NCBI RefSeq assembly: GCF_946476835.1
Contig: NZ_CAMKWA010000008.1
Coordinates: 1 to 64,000, forward strand
Direction: 5' to 3'
DNA: 64,000 bases
Source of the DNA: an uncultured Neokomagataea sp.
Lineage (GTDB): Bacteria; Pseudomonadota; Alphaproteobacteria; Acetobacterales; Acetobacteraceae
Below, one piece after another: positions 18,366-27,719 of the stretch. Numbering within the stretch: the first letter of the stretch is position 1; the number at the start of each line of letters is the position of its first letter. Both the position numbers and the translations under genes were made by a program. The notes below the pieces were generated by a model. That model was not told where the DNA came from. It made no database searches and saw only the letters and a program-made list of their open reading frames with translations.

Positions 18366-18830
18366 ATGATCCGCAAATATACCGTTGCTGCGCTCGCTCT
18401 CCTCGCACTGGGCGGCCAAGTCGCTCATGCCAAGCCATGCCGCGACAAAGCTGGTAAGTTCACGAAATGTGAAACGGTCAAAAAAGCTCCATGCCGCGAT
18501 AAAGCTGGCAAGTTTGCTAAGTGCTCCAGCACAACTGCGAAAGAAGCCGTAAGCAACAGCACAGACGCAGCAAAGTCTTCTGTCTCGGCTCAAGCAGCTT
18601 CAGCTAAGTCCGCTGTTTCTGCACAAGCTGATTCCGCTAAGGCTGCTATCTCAGCACAAGCCGACTCTGCTAAGTCTGCGATCTCCGATAAGGCTTCTGC
18701 TGCGAAAGCCGCTGTTTCCGGAAAGGCTGAGTCCGCTGTTTCTTCTGTGAAAGACGCAGCATCTAACATCAAGGCTCCTTCCATCACGGCGCCTAAGATT
18801 TCTGCACCAAGCATCGGCCTGCCTCACTAA
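18366..18830 (+). CDS. Exported Ala/Ser/Lys repeat protein with CRDKAGKF motifs
   Basis: A 154-residue secreted protein. A signal peptide ends near VAHA-KP (residue 22-23). Two short motifs follow, CRDKAGKFTKC (25-35) and CRDKAGKFAKC (43-53), each bounded by cysteines. Residues 75-129 are five 11-residue repeats of the kind AQADSAKSAIS, resembling LEA-type or apolipoprotein-like amphipathic helices. The tail is a Pro/Ser-rich stretch of APSI and APKI units. GGAG six to nine bases ahead supports the ATG. I do not recognise a named family; the Cys motifs suggest disulphides or metal binding, and the repeats suggest a stress or surface role, but neither is shown. Confidence 0.8.
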   Translation: MIRKYTVAALALLALGGQVAHAKPCRDKAGKFTKCETVKKAPCRDKAGKFAKCSSTTAKEAVSNSTDAAKSSVSAQAASAKSAVSAQADSAKAAISAQADSAKSAISDKASAAKAAVSGKAESAVSSVKDAASNIKAPSITAPKISAPSIGLPH

Positions 18831-18840
18831 AGGCCAAACA

Positions 18841-18876
18841 AAAAGCCCTGTCGGAACAAACCGACAGGGCTTTTTT
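18841..18876. terminator. Bidirectional terminator between the repeat protein and sufE
   Basis: A 14-bp stem (AAAAGCCCTGTCGG with CCGACAGGGCTTTT, loop AACAAA), with T-runs on both strands, between convergent genes. Confidence 0.92.
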
Positions 18877-18899
18877 AACAACCATCGTAGGTCTGCACC

Positions 18900-19343
18900 C
18901 TACGCCGCGTTGCGTGCCGCGCGCTGCCGGATGGCTTGAGCCATAGCTTCCACCCCATTCCCACGATTTGTAGACAGCGCTTTCACCAGCCCCAAATCAT
19001 GCAAAAAAACCGGTTCTGTTTGCAAAATATCTGCACTTGTACGGCCGGAATAAACCCGCAGCAACAGCGCAACTAACCCCTGCACAATCGCCGCATCAGA
19101 CGCACCAGCAAAAAATAGAGCGCCCTCTTCTTCCTTGGCCTCTAGCCATACTTGGCTCTGACACCCCGGCACGCGATGCGCATCATCCTGCCAATCCTGC
19201 GGAAACTCCGGCAGCTTACGTCCCATTTCAATGATGTACTGATACCGCTCCATCCAATCATCAAACATATCCAGTTCAGCACGAATTTCTTCAATTGCAT
19301 CTGCTGCACTCTCTTCCGGTGGCCGGTAAAAGACATCACTCAC
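18900..19343 (-). CDS. sufE: SufE-family cysteine desulfurase sulfur acceptor
   Basis: Takes persulfide from SufS and passes it to the SufBCD scaffold for Fe-S cluster assembly. RVPGCQSQVWLEA contains the acceptor Cys (Cys61 in this numbering), and SGRTSADI and LGLVKALSTNRGNGVEAM match the family. The frame has no ATG at the N terminus. GTG at 19343 is preferred because GAGG lies 8 bases before it, whereas the TTG at 19349 is too close to that site. Length is 147 residues. No other suf gene is nearby. Confidence 0.92.
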   Translation of the reverse strand: MSDVFYRPPEESAADAIEEIRAELDMFDDWMERYQYIIEMGRKLPEFPQDWQDDAHRVPGCQSQVWLEAKEEEGALFFAGASDAAIVQGLVALLLRVYSGRTSADILQTEPVFLHDLGLVKALSTNRGNGVEAMAQAIRQRAARNAA

Positions 19344-19458
19344 AATCAATACCTCTTCTCTTTGTTCTCAGAGCATTCTGAACTTACATCGCCCTAACAC
19401 CGCATATCTGCAACCATGCGCCGTTTATTTCCTCAGCACAGTACCCCGCAGCAAAGCT

Positions 19459-21354
19459 TTACGCCGCTACCAAAAGCCGCCGCAAAGCACGCTGTAAATC
19501 TTCACGCCCGAAAGGTTTGGGCAATAATGCGGCCCCACCCGGCAAAGCATCTTCATGGCTATACCCACTCACGAACAACACCTTCAAACCCGGCTGTAGC
19601 GCGGATAAAGCGGCTGCACTGCTCACACCATCCTGATCCGGCATACGCATATCAATAACGGCAATATCAAATGCCGCCCGCTTCACATGCTCCACCGCCT
19701 CATTCAACGTCACAGCAACTGCCACCTCACAGCCATCCTGCTTCAGAAAGCCAGACGTCACACGTAAGACCGTAACATCATCATCCAACACCAACGCACG
19801 CAAACCACGCTTCGGCCCGACCTCCAAGTCTACAGCCTCCTGATCGGACCGCATCATAGGCAGCACCAACGTCATCCGCGTTCCTTGACCCGGCGTACTG
19901 TCAATTTCTACATCACCATGACACTGCCGCACAAAACCATAGACACTCGACAGCCCAAGTCCCGTGCCTTTGCCAACTGGCTTCGTTGTAAAGAAAGGAT
20001 CAAACACGCGCGCCACCACGTCTGGTGACATACCCTCACCCTCATCTTGCACATCAATGGCGATTGCTTGTTCTCGCTCACATTCAGGCGGCACCCCATC
20101 CCGGCAACACGCTACAACACGCACAGAAATACGCACCATACCGCCACGCGGCATCGCATCGCGCGCGTTCACGCATAAATTCAACAATGCCATCTCAAGC
20201 TGGCCGGGATCTGTCCATATTACAGGAAAATCCTCAGGCACAGGCACCACATCTAAAGACGAACTAACGCCACCGCTCACCTTCAACCCCTGCGCCAGAA
20301 TGAAGCGCAAGCCATCCAAAAATGAACCAATTGCCACAGCCTCTAACCGCGCCACTTGCGGACGCCCAAACTGTAAAAGCCGCTTCGTGATCACAGCGCC
20401 GCGCTGAACAGAGCCACGCGCATTTTCCAATAGCCCCTGCGCCTCAGGACCAATCTCTACCAAATCCTCTAACAGTTCTAACGAACCAGCAATCGCCCCC
20501 AAAAGATTATTAAAATCATGAGCGATACCACCGGCCAACGTCCCTAGAGCTTGCAGCTTATCCGTCTGCCGCAAACGGTTCTCCATCATGACACGCGAGG
20601 TCACATCACGATCCAAAATCACCTGCCATGCATCCTCCGGCGGCACATCCTGCGGCCACGCCAAAGCGGAGCGTGTAATCTCATGCCAGCGCTGCGCAGC
20701 CTCGCCTTGCCCGGCGGGCAACGGCTCTACAACCAGCCTTTCCTCATACCGTGAATGCCGTACAGCCTCGCGCATTTCCTCCAAATCACGATGCAAAGCT
20801 GGCACAAAATGAGCTGTTTCTTCACGCCCACTCTCCGCAGAGCCATCGCGCCGATTACTCCGAATGCAGTGCCCATCTGCCGTCGTAAACGCCAACCCTA
20901 CGGGAGAAGACTCCATAAGCCCCCGCAGCAACGCCTGTTCTGTTTTTAAAGCACGCTGCGCCAGACTATTTTCAGTGACTTCACGCACCAAAGAGCGCAG
21001 CCCTTCTTCTTCCCATGGCTTATGCGCATAACCCTGTATATGCCCTTGGTTCAAAGCCGAAACCACAGCATCCAAATCCGCATACCCCGTCAACAAAAGG
21101 CTACGCGCATCCGAAATCTGGCTCGCCCGATATAACAACTCATCCCCATTCAAACCCGGCATACGCTGATCTGAAATAATAGTCGCAATATCAGTGCGTT
21201 CCGTAAGAATCTTTAAGGCATATTGCGGGTCTGTTGTGGCGATAATATCGTATTCTTCATCCAGTAAATCCTCCAACGCAACGAGGATTTCCTCTTCATC
21301 ATCCACAAGCAAAACCGTGGGCCGCTCAACCAGCTTAGGCGACCAAATCGTCAT
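19459..21354 (-). CDS. Hybrid histidine kinase: REC-(PAS-like)-HisKA-HATPase-REC
   Basis: A 631-residue cytoplasmic kinase with no membrane segment. An N-terminal receiver (VLLVDDEEE; phosphoacceptor D62 in IISDQRMPG; LLTGYAD; KPW) is followed by a PAS-like linker (residues ~140-240), the H-box GTLAGGIAHDFNNLLGAI, N-box NLCVNARDAMP, G-boxes DEGEGM and GTGLGLSSVYGFV, and a C-terminal receiver (VLDDDVTVL, DMRMPDQDG, VSGYSHE, KPFGREDL). It overlaps the stop of the upstream kinase gene by 4 bases (ATGA), so the two are one operon and probably one pathway. No output regulator is adjacent. The signal is unknown. Confidence 0.9.
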   Translation of the reverse strand: MTIWSPKLVERPTVLLVDDEEEILVALEDLLDEEYDIIATTDPQYALKILTERTDIATIISDQRMPGLNGDELLYRASQISDARSLLLTGYADLDAVVSALNQGHIQGYAHKPWEEEGLRSLVREVTENSLAQRALKTEQALLRGLMESSPVGLAFTTADGHCIRSNRRDGSAESGREETAHFVPALHRDLEEMREAVRHSRYEERLVVEPLPAGQGEAAQRWHEITRSALAWPQDVPPEDAWQVILDRDVTSRVMMENRLRQTDKLQALGTLAGGIAHDFNNLLGAIAGSLELLEDLVEIGPEAQGLLENARGSVQRGAVITKRLLQFGRPQVARLEAVAIGSFLDGLRFILAQGLKVSGGVSSSLDVVPVPEDFPVIWTDPGQLEMALLNLCVNARDAMPRGGMVRISVRVVACCRDGVPPECEREQAIAIDVQDEGEGMSPDVVARVFDPFFTTKPVGKGTGLGLSSVYGFVRQCHGDVEIDSTPGQGTRMTLVLPMMRSDQEAVDLEVGPKRGLRALVLDDDVTVLRVTSGFLKQDGCEVAVAVTLNEAVEHVKRAAFDIAVIDMRMPDQDGVSSAAALSALQPGLKVLFVSGYSHEDALPGGAALLPKPFGREDLQRALRRLLVAA

Positions 21355-23207
21355 ACCGCACGTCCTTCAGCAGACAGCCCTTCAGGCGTTTCATGCACCG
21401 GCATACTTAGCCGGAAGCATGCACCAAGACCTCGGCCACCCGCCAGATGAGCATCCTCAATATCAATCGTCCCGTTATGCGCCTGCATCACACTGTAAGC
21501 AATCGCCAAGCCTAACCCCGTTCCCGTACCAACGGGCTTGGTCGTAAAGAAGGGATCAAAAACACGCGCCCGAATATCCTCCGGCAAGCCGGGACCATCA
21601 TCCTTGACCCATATTTCATAACGCCCAGCATCCAGACGTGACCCAATCACAATACGCCCCTGCGGCACACCATCCACGGTGCCCTCACGCAAGGCATCAG
21701 CCGCATTAGAGATCACGTTCATCACCCCTTGGTTCAAAAACGCGGGCTGACAAATCAACCGTGACGGAGCCTGTAAGTCTTTCTCTACGACGACATCATG
21801 ACCAATTTTATGCGCCAGAAGATCCAAAGCCGTTTCCAGCGCAACGGGCACATCAATGGACTGAAAAGCCCCCTCATCCAAATGAGAAAAGCGCCGCAAC
21901 CGCTGCACCAAGTTTTGAATACGCTGCAGCCCCACCTTCATGGATTCTAAACGTTTTGTCGCTTTTGCGCGCAAGCGGCTTGCATCATCCGGATCCTGCG
22001 TACGCTCTAACCCCATAATGACCCGCGCCACCGTGTCTGCATGAGCGATAGTAAACGCCAGCGGATTATTAATTTCATGCGCAATACCCGCCACCAACTC
22101 CCCGAGCGATGCCATCTTCGCAGTCTGCACGAGCTTGGCCTGCGTCTGAATCAACTGATCATTTGCCCGCGCCAGCTCCATATTCGCCTGCGCCAAAGCT
22201 TCTGCCATTTCGGCTTTGCCACGCGTTGCCTCTAAAATAAGAGCGCTTTGCTGACGTTCAATTTCTTGCTGCCGGAAGTCATCCTGCGCCATACGACGCT
22301 GCGCCAAGGTCCGAATGCGCATAGCCAAAGCTTCACGCGCAATGTCACTCGGGACGAGATCATCAATCCCCCCCTCAAAAAAACCGACTGCTGATTGATC
22401 GCGAAAGCGCTCCGCAGCAATCACACCCAACGTCCGAAACGGCACGCCACCACCGGCCAACACCGCTTGCCGCCGCACATCCAACAAGCGGCAGAAGTTC
22501 AAGTCCTCGTCATGCCCCTCTAGCTCGAGCACCAAACAGTCAGGACTATCCGCCCCTTGTAACCAACTCCCTTCGATCAAATTATCCGAACGCTCAATTG
22601 TCGTAACTGTATGGCCATCACGCCATAATAATTCACCCAAACTCGGCCCGCTTGGCTCACTCCGCTCTTCGACATCGTCCTCTTCCCCCGTCGGAAGCTG
22701 AACAATGACAATACGCGCCTTACGTAGGCCATCCCCGCGCGGCAGATCAGGCCCTTCACGCAACAAGGCCCGCAGACGCAACACCATAAGATCCGGATGG
22801 GCCGATTTAGAAATATACGCATCCGCCCCACTCTGAAGCCCCTCACGCTCCAGAACAGACGACGCATCCCCCGTCAGCATAAGAATCGGAATAGAACGCG
22901 TATTCGGGTCCAAATGCAGACTGCGCGCAAGCTGACTACTCGTCATACCCACCAGCGCACTCGCCATCACCACCAGATCTGGCCGCACCTCCCCAATAAC
23001 GGAAAGCGCCTCCTCTCCATTCTCAACAATAGTAACGTCAAACTCATGCTGTTTGAGTACATCACCAATATGCTGAGCATCAGCGTGTAAAGGATCAACC
23101 AGTACAACACGCGTCAACGACCCCTCCACAGCAACGGCACCATCTCCCATAGCCCGCGCCACTGCTTGCACTTCTTCACGCATCAATGCTTCAAGCGACG
23201 AATCCAT
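21351..23207 (-). CDS. Histidine kinase with two degenerate receiver domains
   Basis: About 618 residues. The first receiver-like domain (residues ~32-150) has the fold's Thr and Lys ([13 protein letters not shown]), but the phosphoacceptor position in [12 protein letters not shown] is Ala82. The second (residues ~165-330) has Glu228 at that position ([10 protein letters not shown]). A coiled-coil then leads to the H-box [20 protein letters not shown]-box [10 protein letters not shown] and G-boxes DDGPGLP and [14 protein letters not shown], so the kinase core is complete. The ATG at 23207 follows GGAGG and is preferred to the ATG at 23270, though the longer form is possible. It is the first gene of the two-kinase operon. 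Confidence 0.88.
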   Translation of the reverse strand: MDSSLEALMREEVQAVARAMGDGAVAVEGSLTRVVLVDPLHADAQHIGDVLKQHEFDVTIVENGEEALSVIGEVRPDLVVMASALVGMTSSQLARSLHLDPNTRSIPILMLTGDASSVLEREGLQSGADAYISKSAHPDLMVLRLRALLREGPDLPRGDGLRKARIVIVQLPTGEEDDVEERSEPSGPSLGELLWRDGHTVTTIERSDNLIEGSWLQGADSPDCLVLELEGHDEDLNFCRLLDVRRQAVLAGGGVPFRTLGVIAAERFRDQSAVGFFEGGIDDLVPSDIAREALAMRIRTLAQRRMAQDDFRQQEIERQQSALILEATRGKAEMAEALAQANMELARANDQLIQTQAKLVQTAKMASLGELVAGIAHEINNPLAFTIAHADTVARVIMGLERTQDPDDASRLRAKATKRLESMKVGLQRIQNLVQRLRRFSHLDEGAFQSIDVPVALETALDLLAHKIGHDVVVEKDLQAPSRLICQPAFLNQGVMNVISNAADALREGTVDGVPQGRIVIGSRLDAGRYEIWVKDDGPGLPEDIRARVFDPFFTTKPVGTGTGLGLAIAYSVMQAHNGTIDIEDAHLAGGRGLGACFRLSMPVHETPEGLSAEGRAV

Positions 23208-23366
23208 TATAGCGCCCCCTCCAACACTCTCAGGCGCCCAATACACCTTCACATTACGGAAAATTTGCATTACCCGCCTTCAACCGCTACTTCCGTTGCA
23301 GACGTCCATCCGCATGCGGAAGGGCAGAGCCTAACGTCCATCTTTGGATCAGTGAAAGCCGTACCT
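23208..23366. promoter_or_regulatory. Divergent intergenic region before the kinase operon
   Basis: This short region separates the kinase operon from the small membrane protein gene on the other strand. It should hold both promoters, but no box stands out. Confidence 0.3.
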
Positions 23367-23786
23367 ATGGACATGACGCCCTCCCAGAACTCCCAAACCA
23401 ACCATGCAGGTGATCGCCTTTCTAGTGCGTCGTTCCATGCAACGGCCTCAAACAGCGCGATGATCCGCACCACAGTTTGGTCAGTCTGCCATTTTGCCTT
23501 CTATCTCGCACAGCAGATTGCAGAACTGCTCGCGCCATTGTTACTGATCATCGGGATCGGATGGTATCTGCTGCCGCATATCGTAGGCGCAATCACCACA
23601 TCAGCCGCCAATGCAGACCCCCAAGCACGTGACATTATGAATCACGTCGCGGGCACCATTCCAAGCCAACTTGTCCTCAATGGGCATGTAATGACGCCTG
23701 GTGGCCTCATCTTTGACGGCATCCTCCTCATGGGCCTCGCTGCGATCGGCGCGACCCTTTCGGCACTGTCTGCCCGCAACATGTGA
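23367..23786 (+). CDS. Small two-helix membrane protein, unknown
   Basis: About 139 residues with a polar Ser/Asn-rich start, then two hydrophobic stretches (LLAPLLLIIGIGWYLLPHIVG and LIFDGILLMGLAAIGATLSAL) joined by a polar loop. I do not recognise a family. The ATG at 23367 is a guess: the frame is open further upstream, and no strong ribosome binding site is visible. It is divergent from the kinase operon and ends at a hairpin shared with the next gene. Confidence 0.55.
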   Translation: MDMTPSQNSQTNHAGDRLSSASFHATASNSAMIRTTVWSVCHFAFYLAQQIAELLAPLLLIIGIGWYLLPHIVGAITTSAANADPQARDIMNHVAGTIPSQLVLNGHVMTPGGLIFDGILLMGLAAIGATLSALSARNM

Positions 23787-23793
23787 TTCACAC

Positions 23794-23830
23794 CCTGATA
23801 CGGTAGAAACGTTCCGTCTACCGTATCAGG
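23794..23830. terminator. Hairpin between convergent genes
   Basis: A perfect 14-bp stem (CCTGATACGGTAGA with its complement, 9-base loop). It overlaps the last codon and stop of the minus-strand zinc-ribbon gene. There is no long T tract, so efficiency is uncertain. Confidence 0.65.
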
Positions 23831-24314
23831 CCTTGTGCCAGACATTATGCATCACATGCTGCACAGGCGTTGCATATTGGTGCCAAGCAATCCCCCCGAG
23901 CCCCAGCACACATAAAAAACTTCCAGCCCACGCTGCCGTCCACAAGCGTTGGCTACCTAAAGTCTTTTTCTCTTCTGGTGCAGGCGCCGCAGAACGCTGC
24001 CATGGGGTTTCCGATGACACATGAAAAGACGGACCGCCCCGGCGTTCTGGCTTAACCTCCGGAGTTAGCGGAGGAGACGGCACATCAAGCGCCTCCGGCA
24101 TAGGCTCAGCCCCTTCCAGAACATCATCAAAACGCTCTTGAGCCTCAGACACATGCGCTGCACTTACACTTAAGTGATCGTCAAAACCCGACACATCACA
24201 CGCAGGCGCCGCCCAAACATGCTGACAAAAGCCACAGCGTACCGTCCGCACAGCTTCCAAGCGCTGTTCAGGCACATCGAAAACAGCGTAACAGCTCAGG
24301 CATTCAATACGCAT
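23826..24314 (-). CDS. Zinc-ribbon membrane protein next to ftsEX
   Basis: 162 residues starting MRIECLSCYAVFDVPEQRL. The two Cys pairs (CLSC, then CGFC in VRCGFCQHVW) make the MJ0042-type zinc ribbon. A long acidic/Pro-rich middle and a single helix (AGSFLCVLGLGGIAWHQYA) near the C terminus follow. Proteins of this architecture are commonly divergent from ftsE in alphaproteobacteria, as here. The function is not established; a link to division or envelope regulation is inference from position. Confidence 0.8.
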   Translation of the reverse strand: MRIECLSCYAVFDVPEQRLEAVRTVRCGFCQHVWAAPACDVSGFDDHLSVSAAHVSEAQERFDDVLEGAEPMPEALDVPSPPLTPEVKPERRGGPSFHVSSETPWQRSAAPAPEEKKTLGSQRLWTAAWAGSFLCVLGLGGIAWHQYATPVQHVMHNVWHKA

Positions 24315-24478
24315 TGATCTCTCTTCCCAATCTGCCCGTCCAAAAACCAAACTTTAACCATTCAATCGTCTTATTAATACGCGATGAATGCACGAAGACA
24401 TAGGTTTTACCTATTCAACCTACCATATACTCGTTATTTTAACGTAAACGGCGAGGCAACGACTGTCATGTTCTTTCC

Positions 24479-25150
24479 ATGATCCACCTGCACAACGTGA
24501 CCCTATCACGTCAAGGAACACGCGGCTTCGCCCTCCGTGACCTCAACCTCTCCCTTCCGCGTAGTAGCTTCTCATGGCTCGTCGGCCCTTCGGGAGCGGG
24601 AAAATCCAGCTTGCTTGAATTACTCTCGCTCAATACACGCCCATCGCACGGCCAAATGAGCCTCCTTGAAACACGTGTAGACAACGCATCGCGCTCCACA
24701 TTGCGCCACTTACGGCGGCGCATTGGCTTTATTCCACAAAACTACCGCCTCATCCCGGAATGGAGCATTTTTGACAATATTGCTCTCCCCCTCCGCCTAC
24801 ATAAACACCGCGAAGCTGATATCCGCCGCGAAGTACACGCCATCCTCAACTGGCTTGGCCTAACCCAACATACCGAAGCCTTTCCTCCCCAGCTATCCGG
24901 CGGTGAGCAGCAGCGTGTAGCCATTGCGCGCGCCCTGATCGGTCGTCCCGCATTGCTCATCGCCGATGAGCCAACTCATGCCTTGGGCGAAGACCAAGCA
25001 CACCTCCTGCTTGACGCTATGCAGCAACTCGTATCACTCGGCACCACCGTCATCGTGGCCACCCATAGCAGTACTCTCATGCGCTCTTACCCCGCGCAAA
25101 CACTGGTCTTACAAGACGGCACACTCACACAACGAGAGGGCACGTTATGA
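24479..25150 (+). CDS. ftsE: Cell division ATP-binding protein FtsE
   Basis: ABC-type ATPase that with FtsX controls peptidoglycan hydrolases at the septum. Walker A is GPSGAGKSS, the Q-loop IPQNY, signature [15 protein letters not shown] and Walker B LLIADEPT. The residues after Walker B (HALGED) differ from the usual GNLD. Length of 223 residues is normal. ftsX begins inside its stop codon (ATGA). A five-codon open frame at 24468-24482 ends on the ftsE start and might couple translation. Confidence 0.93.
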   Translation: MIHLHNVTLSRQGTRGFALRDLNLSLPRSSFSWLVGPSGAGKSSLLELLSLNTRPSHGQMSLLETRVDNASRSTLRHLRRRIGFIPQNYRLIPEWSIFDNIALPLRLHKHREADIRREVHAILNWLGLTQHTEAFPPQLSGGEQQRVAIARALIGRPALLIADEPTHALGEDQAHLLLDAMQQLVSLGTTVIVATHSSTLMRSYPAQTLVLQDGTLTQREGTL

Positions 25151-26046
25151 GCAAACGCCTCGCCCCGAGCTTCCAATCACGAAGCCTGCCTCTCCTCTGT
25201 GCCTTCATGACTATTCTCGCAGGTCTCGCTCTTGCTGGCCTCTCAGGCCTCCAAACCCTCGAAAATATTTGGGCTCAAGAAACGCCAAACACCGCAACGA
25301 TCGAACTACCGCCAGACCTGCCCGATTTAGAACACCAAACACAAGCACTGCTCGAACTGCTGAATAAGACCAGCGGGGTTTTACACGTTCACCAATTTTC
25401 TACCGAAGAAACACAAACGCTCCTGGCCCCATGGCTTGATCAAAGCCCCTCTGGCAATAGTACGCAGCTTCCACCCGCCTCCCTACCGCTCATCATTACA
25501 GCAGAGCATACAGCGGGGACCGCTCTTACCCCTATTATCGCCGCTCATAACGCGAGTGCCGTTGTGGAAGAGAACAGCCACTGGACGGAACGTCTGCATA
25601 CCCTCATCGGTACGTTGACCTCTTGCGCCACACTCATCTTAGCCATAACCCTCGGCACAACATCCCTCACGACGGCTATTGTCATTCGTCGCGCAGTAAC
25701 TACGCAACGTACCAACCTCACTATTTTACATGGCCTCGGGTCATTCCCGCTAACGCTGGCCAATCGTATGGCTCTCCACGCGGCTGCTCTTGCTCTCTTG
25801 GGTAGCTTTATCGGCCTCATACTTCTGGCGCCAACCATCGCAACATTAGCGCATGCGCTCAGCCCATTACTGCTGTCATCCGCGAGCACACCAACCGAGA
25901 GCCCCGCTTTTTTAACACTTGAAAACTACACAAGCCTTTTCTCGCCGCATTTTTGGACTATCTTTACGTTACCCTTCATTTGTAGCGCCATCGCATGGGC
26001 CACGACACAATGCGTGATTCTCATCTGGCTTCGCCGCCTTCCCTGA
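25147..26046 (+). CDS. ftsX: Cell division protein FtsX
   Basis: Permease partner of FtsE, four membrane helices expected. A helix near residues 15-38 (LPLLCAFMTILAGLALAGLSG) is followed by a periplasmic domain of about 125 residues and three C-terminal helices (TLIGTLTSCATLILAITLG; ALHAAALALLGSFIGLILL; FTLPFICSAIAWATTQCVIL). HGLGSFPLTLANRM matches the conserved FtsX loop. 299 residues; overlaps ftsE by 4 bases. Confidence 0.9.
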   Translation: MSKRLAPSFQSRSLPLLCAFMTILAGLALAGLSGLQTLENIWAQETPNTATIELPPDLPDLEHQTQALLELLNKTSGVLHVHQFSTEETQTLLAPWLDQSPSGNSTQLPPASLPLIITAEHTAGTALTPIIAAHNASAVVEENSHWTERLHTLIGTLTSCATLILAITLGTTSLTTAIVIRRAVTTQRTNLTILHGLGSFPLTLANRMALHAAALALLGSFIGLILLAPTIATLAHALSPLLLSSASTPTESPAFLTLENYTSLFSPHFWTIFTLPFICSAIAWATTQCVILIWLRRLP

Positions 26047-26056
26047 ATAGGCCATA

Positions 26057-26689
26057 ATGAAAACCGCGTTCCGCTTACTATGCTGCCTGTTTCTTTTTTT
26101 AGGGCTGGGGTTCATCCTTTTCGTGGCCGATGCCTGTCGTCCCCCTCCGTCATCCGTACCGCAGGCAGACGCGATTATCGCCCTCACAGGCGGAGAAAAA
26201 CGGGTCAATACCGCTATTGACCTGCTGCGTTCCGGCTATGCACATACACTCTTTATTTCCGGCGTTGCCCCGCACGTCACACTCGCCAAGCTGATTGCAG
26301 CGCCCGGCGTTTATCAGTCAGACTTACCAGCGGAACTCTCCACACATATCATTCTCGGTCGCCGTGCCTACACCACTATCGGCAACGCCCATGAAACCGC
26401 CGAATGGGCACATGCCCAACACGCACAGCACCTCATTCTCGTCACTGCGGGCTACCATATACGGCGCGCCACAATCGAGCTTCACCGCACGGCACCCGAC
26501 CTTATTATAACACCCTACCCCGTCCAGCCCTCAGCCTTACAGAGCCTCTTATCCCGTTCATCTTTTCATTTACTCGCCCGAGAATACCTCAAATTTCTTG
26601 GTGCAGAATGCGGTTTCCTCACCGGCCTTCCTGATGGAAAAGATGGCTTACGCCACTCCTCAACAGACGTACTCACCACACCACAATAA
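26057..26689 (+). CDS. YdcF/DUF218-family membrane protein
   Basis: 210 residues with an N-terminal anchor (LLCCLFLFLGLGFILFVA) and a DUF218 fold: ADAIIALTGGEKRVNTAIDLL, LFISGV, NAHETAEWAHAQ and LILVTAGYHIRRATIEL. Relatives such as ElyC/SanA affect envelope integrity or polysaccharide metabolism; the reaction is unknown. It follows ftsX by 10 bases, so it is probably in the same transcript. Confidence 0.85.
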   Translation: MKTAFRLLCCLFLFLGLGFILFVADACRPPPSSVPQADAIIALTGGEKRVNTAIDLLRSGYAHTLFISGVAPHVTLAKLIAAPGVYQSDLPAELSTHIILGRRAYTTIGNAHETAEWAHAQHAQHLILVTAGYHIRRATIELHRTAPDLIITPYPVQPSALQSLLSRSSFHLLAREYLKFLGAECGFLTGLPDGKDGLRHSSTDVLTTPQ

Positions 26690-26730
26690 TCTCCTTGCCT
26701 CTTATCGTCTTTTCTGGTCAGGACAGTCTT

Positions 26731-27474
26731 ATGTATACGTTTCTGCGCGGCCTCGCTTTTAATCTCTACCTGCTCTGGCTGACCCTCGTCATGGGGATCG
26801 GTGCCGTGCCTATACGTCTTCTCAGACGAGATGACCTCGCCTTATGCTATGCCAAATTATGGTCACGCGCCGTGCTGCGCGGCCTTAGCGTCATCTGTAA
26901 TATCCGTATCGTCATTCACGGCGCAGAACATCTGGAGCACCAAGGCCCGCTCCTCATTGCCTCTCAGCACCAGTCATTTTTTGATGGCTTTATCTGGATG
27001 ACCCTCACGACCAAGCCTGCCTATATTATTAAAAACGAGCTCACCAAAATTCCACTTGTCGGACCAATGCTGCGCCTTAGCGGCATGATCCCCGTTGAGC
27101 GCAGTGCTGGCACCAGCGCCATGCGTTCTATGCTCAAGGCCGTGAACACCGCACATCACAACAACCGCCAAGTCATCATCTTCCCCGAAGGCACCCGCAC
27201 CGACCTTGGCGAACGCCACCCCATTCAACCCGGCATTGTTGCACTTGCACGTCAAAGTACGGCACCTATTATCCCGGTCGCTACAGACTCAGGGCGATGC
27301 TGGCCTAAAAACCCGTGGTATAAAACTTCTGGCACACTGACCGTCGCTATTGGCCCCGCACTCGAAGCAACAACAGACCGTAAAGCCTTCGTCGGATCTT
27401 TGGAAAACGCATGGGATGAGTTGTGCGCAAAACACAATCTTCCGCGCGATTCTGTGTATAACTCTGGGGATTGA
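26731..27474 (+). CDS. 1-acyl-sn-glycerol-3-phosphate acyltransferase (PlsC family)
   Basis: Acylates lysophosphatidic acid or a related lysophospholipid at the inner membrane. An N-terminal helix (LYLLWLTLVMGIGAVPI) is followed by the HX4D motif in SQHQSFFDGF, and FPEGTRTDLGE, the second catalytic/substrate motif. The start at MYTFLRG is chosen for the AGGAC site before it; the frame is open for 36 more bases with a TTG. It follows the ydcF-like gene closely. 247 residues fit PlsC. Confidence 0.9.
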   Translation: MYTFLRGLAFNLYLLWLTLVMGIGAVPIRLLRRDDLALCYAKLWSRAVLRGLSVICNIRIVIHGAEHLEHQGPLLIASQHQSFFDGFIWMTLTTKPAYIIKNELTKIPLVGPMLRLSGMIPVERSAGTSAMRSMLKAVNTAHHNNRQVIIFPEGTRTDLGERHPIQPGIVALARQSTAPIIPVATDSGRCWPKNPWYKTSGTLTVAIGPALEATTDRKAFVGSLENAWDELCAKHNLPRDSVYNSGD

Positions 27475-27719
27475 TGCGACGTCAATCCTTTATTTTATAA
27501 ACCGCGAAACATTCCGTTGCTCAAACTCAACACTCACAACACAAAAAGCACACACCACTACTGCGTAAAGTCTTTATTTTTCAAGGCATTAACAGCTTTG
27601 TTGCCATATTAAACTCTACATCACTTCAATCTATCTCTCCACCAGATACACAAGCCGCTTCACTTACCTCATGGGGATAATTCTTATGCATCACACAACA
27701 AAACGCTGCCAATAACCTT
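27475..27719. other. AT-richer intergenic region, no gene seen
   Basis: 245 bases with lower GC than the flanks and no recognised element. Two small open frames near 27671-27715 have no family features. Confidence 0.4.

Noticed and set aside
19360-19380. GTTC-N12-GAAC in the sufE upstream region as a LexA site
   Set aside because: Alphaproteobacterial LexA boxes are direct GTTC-N7-GTTC repeats; spacing and orientation do not fit.
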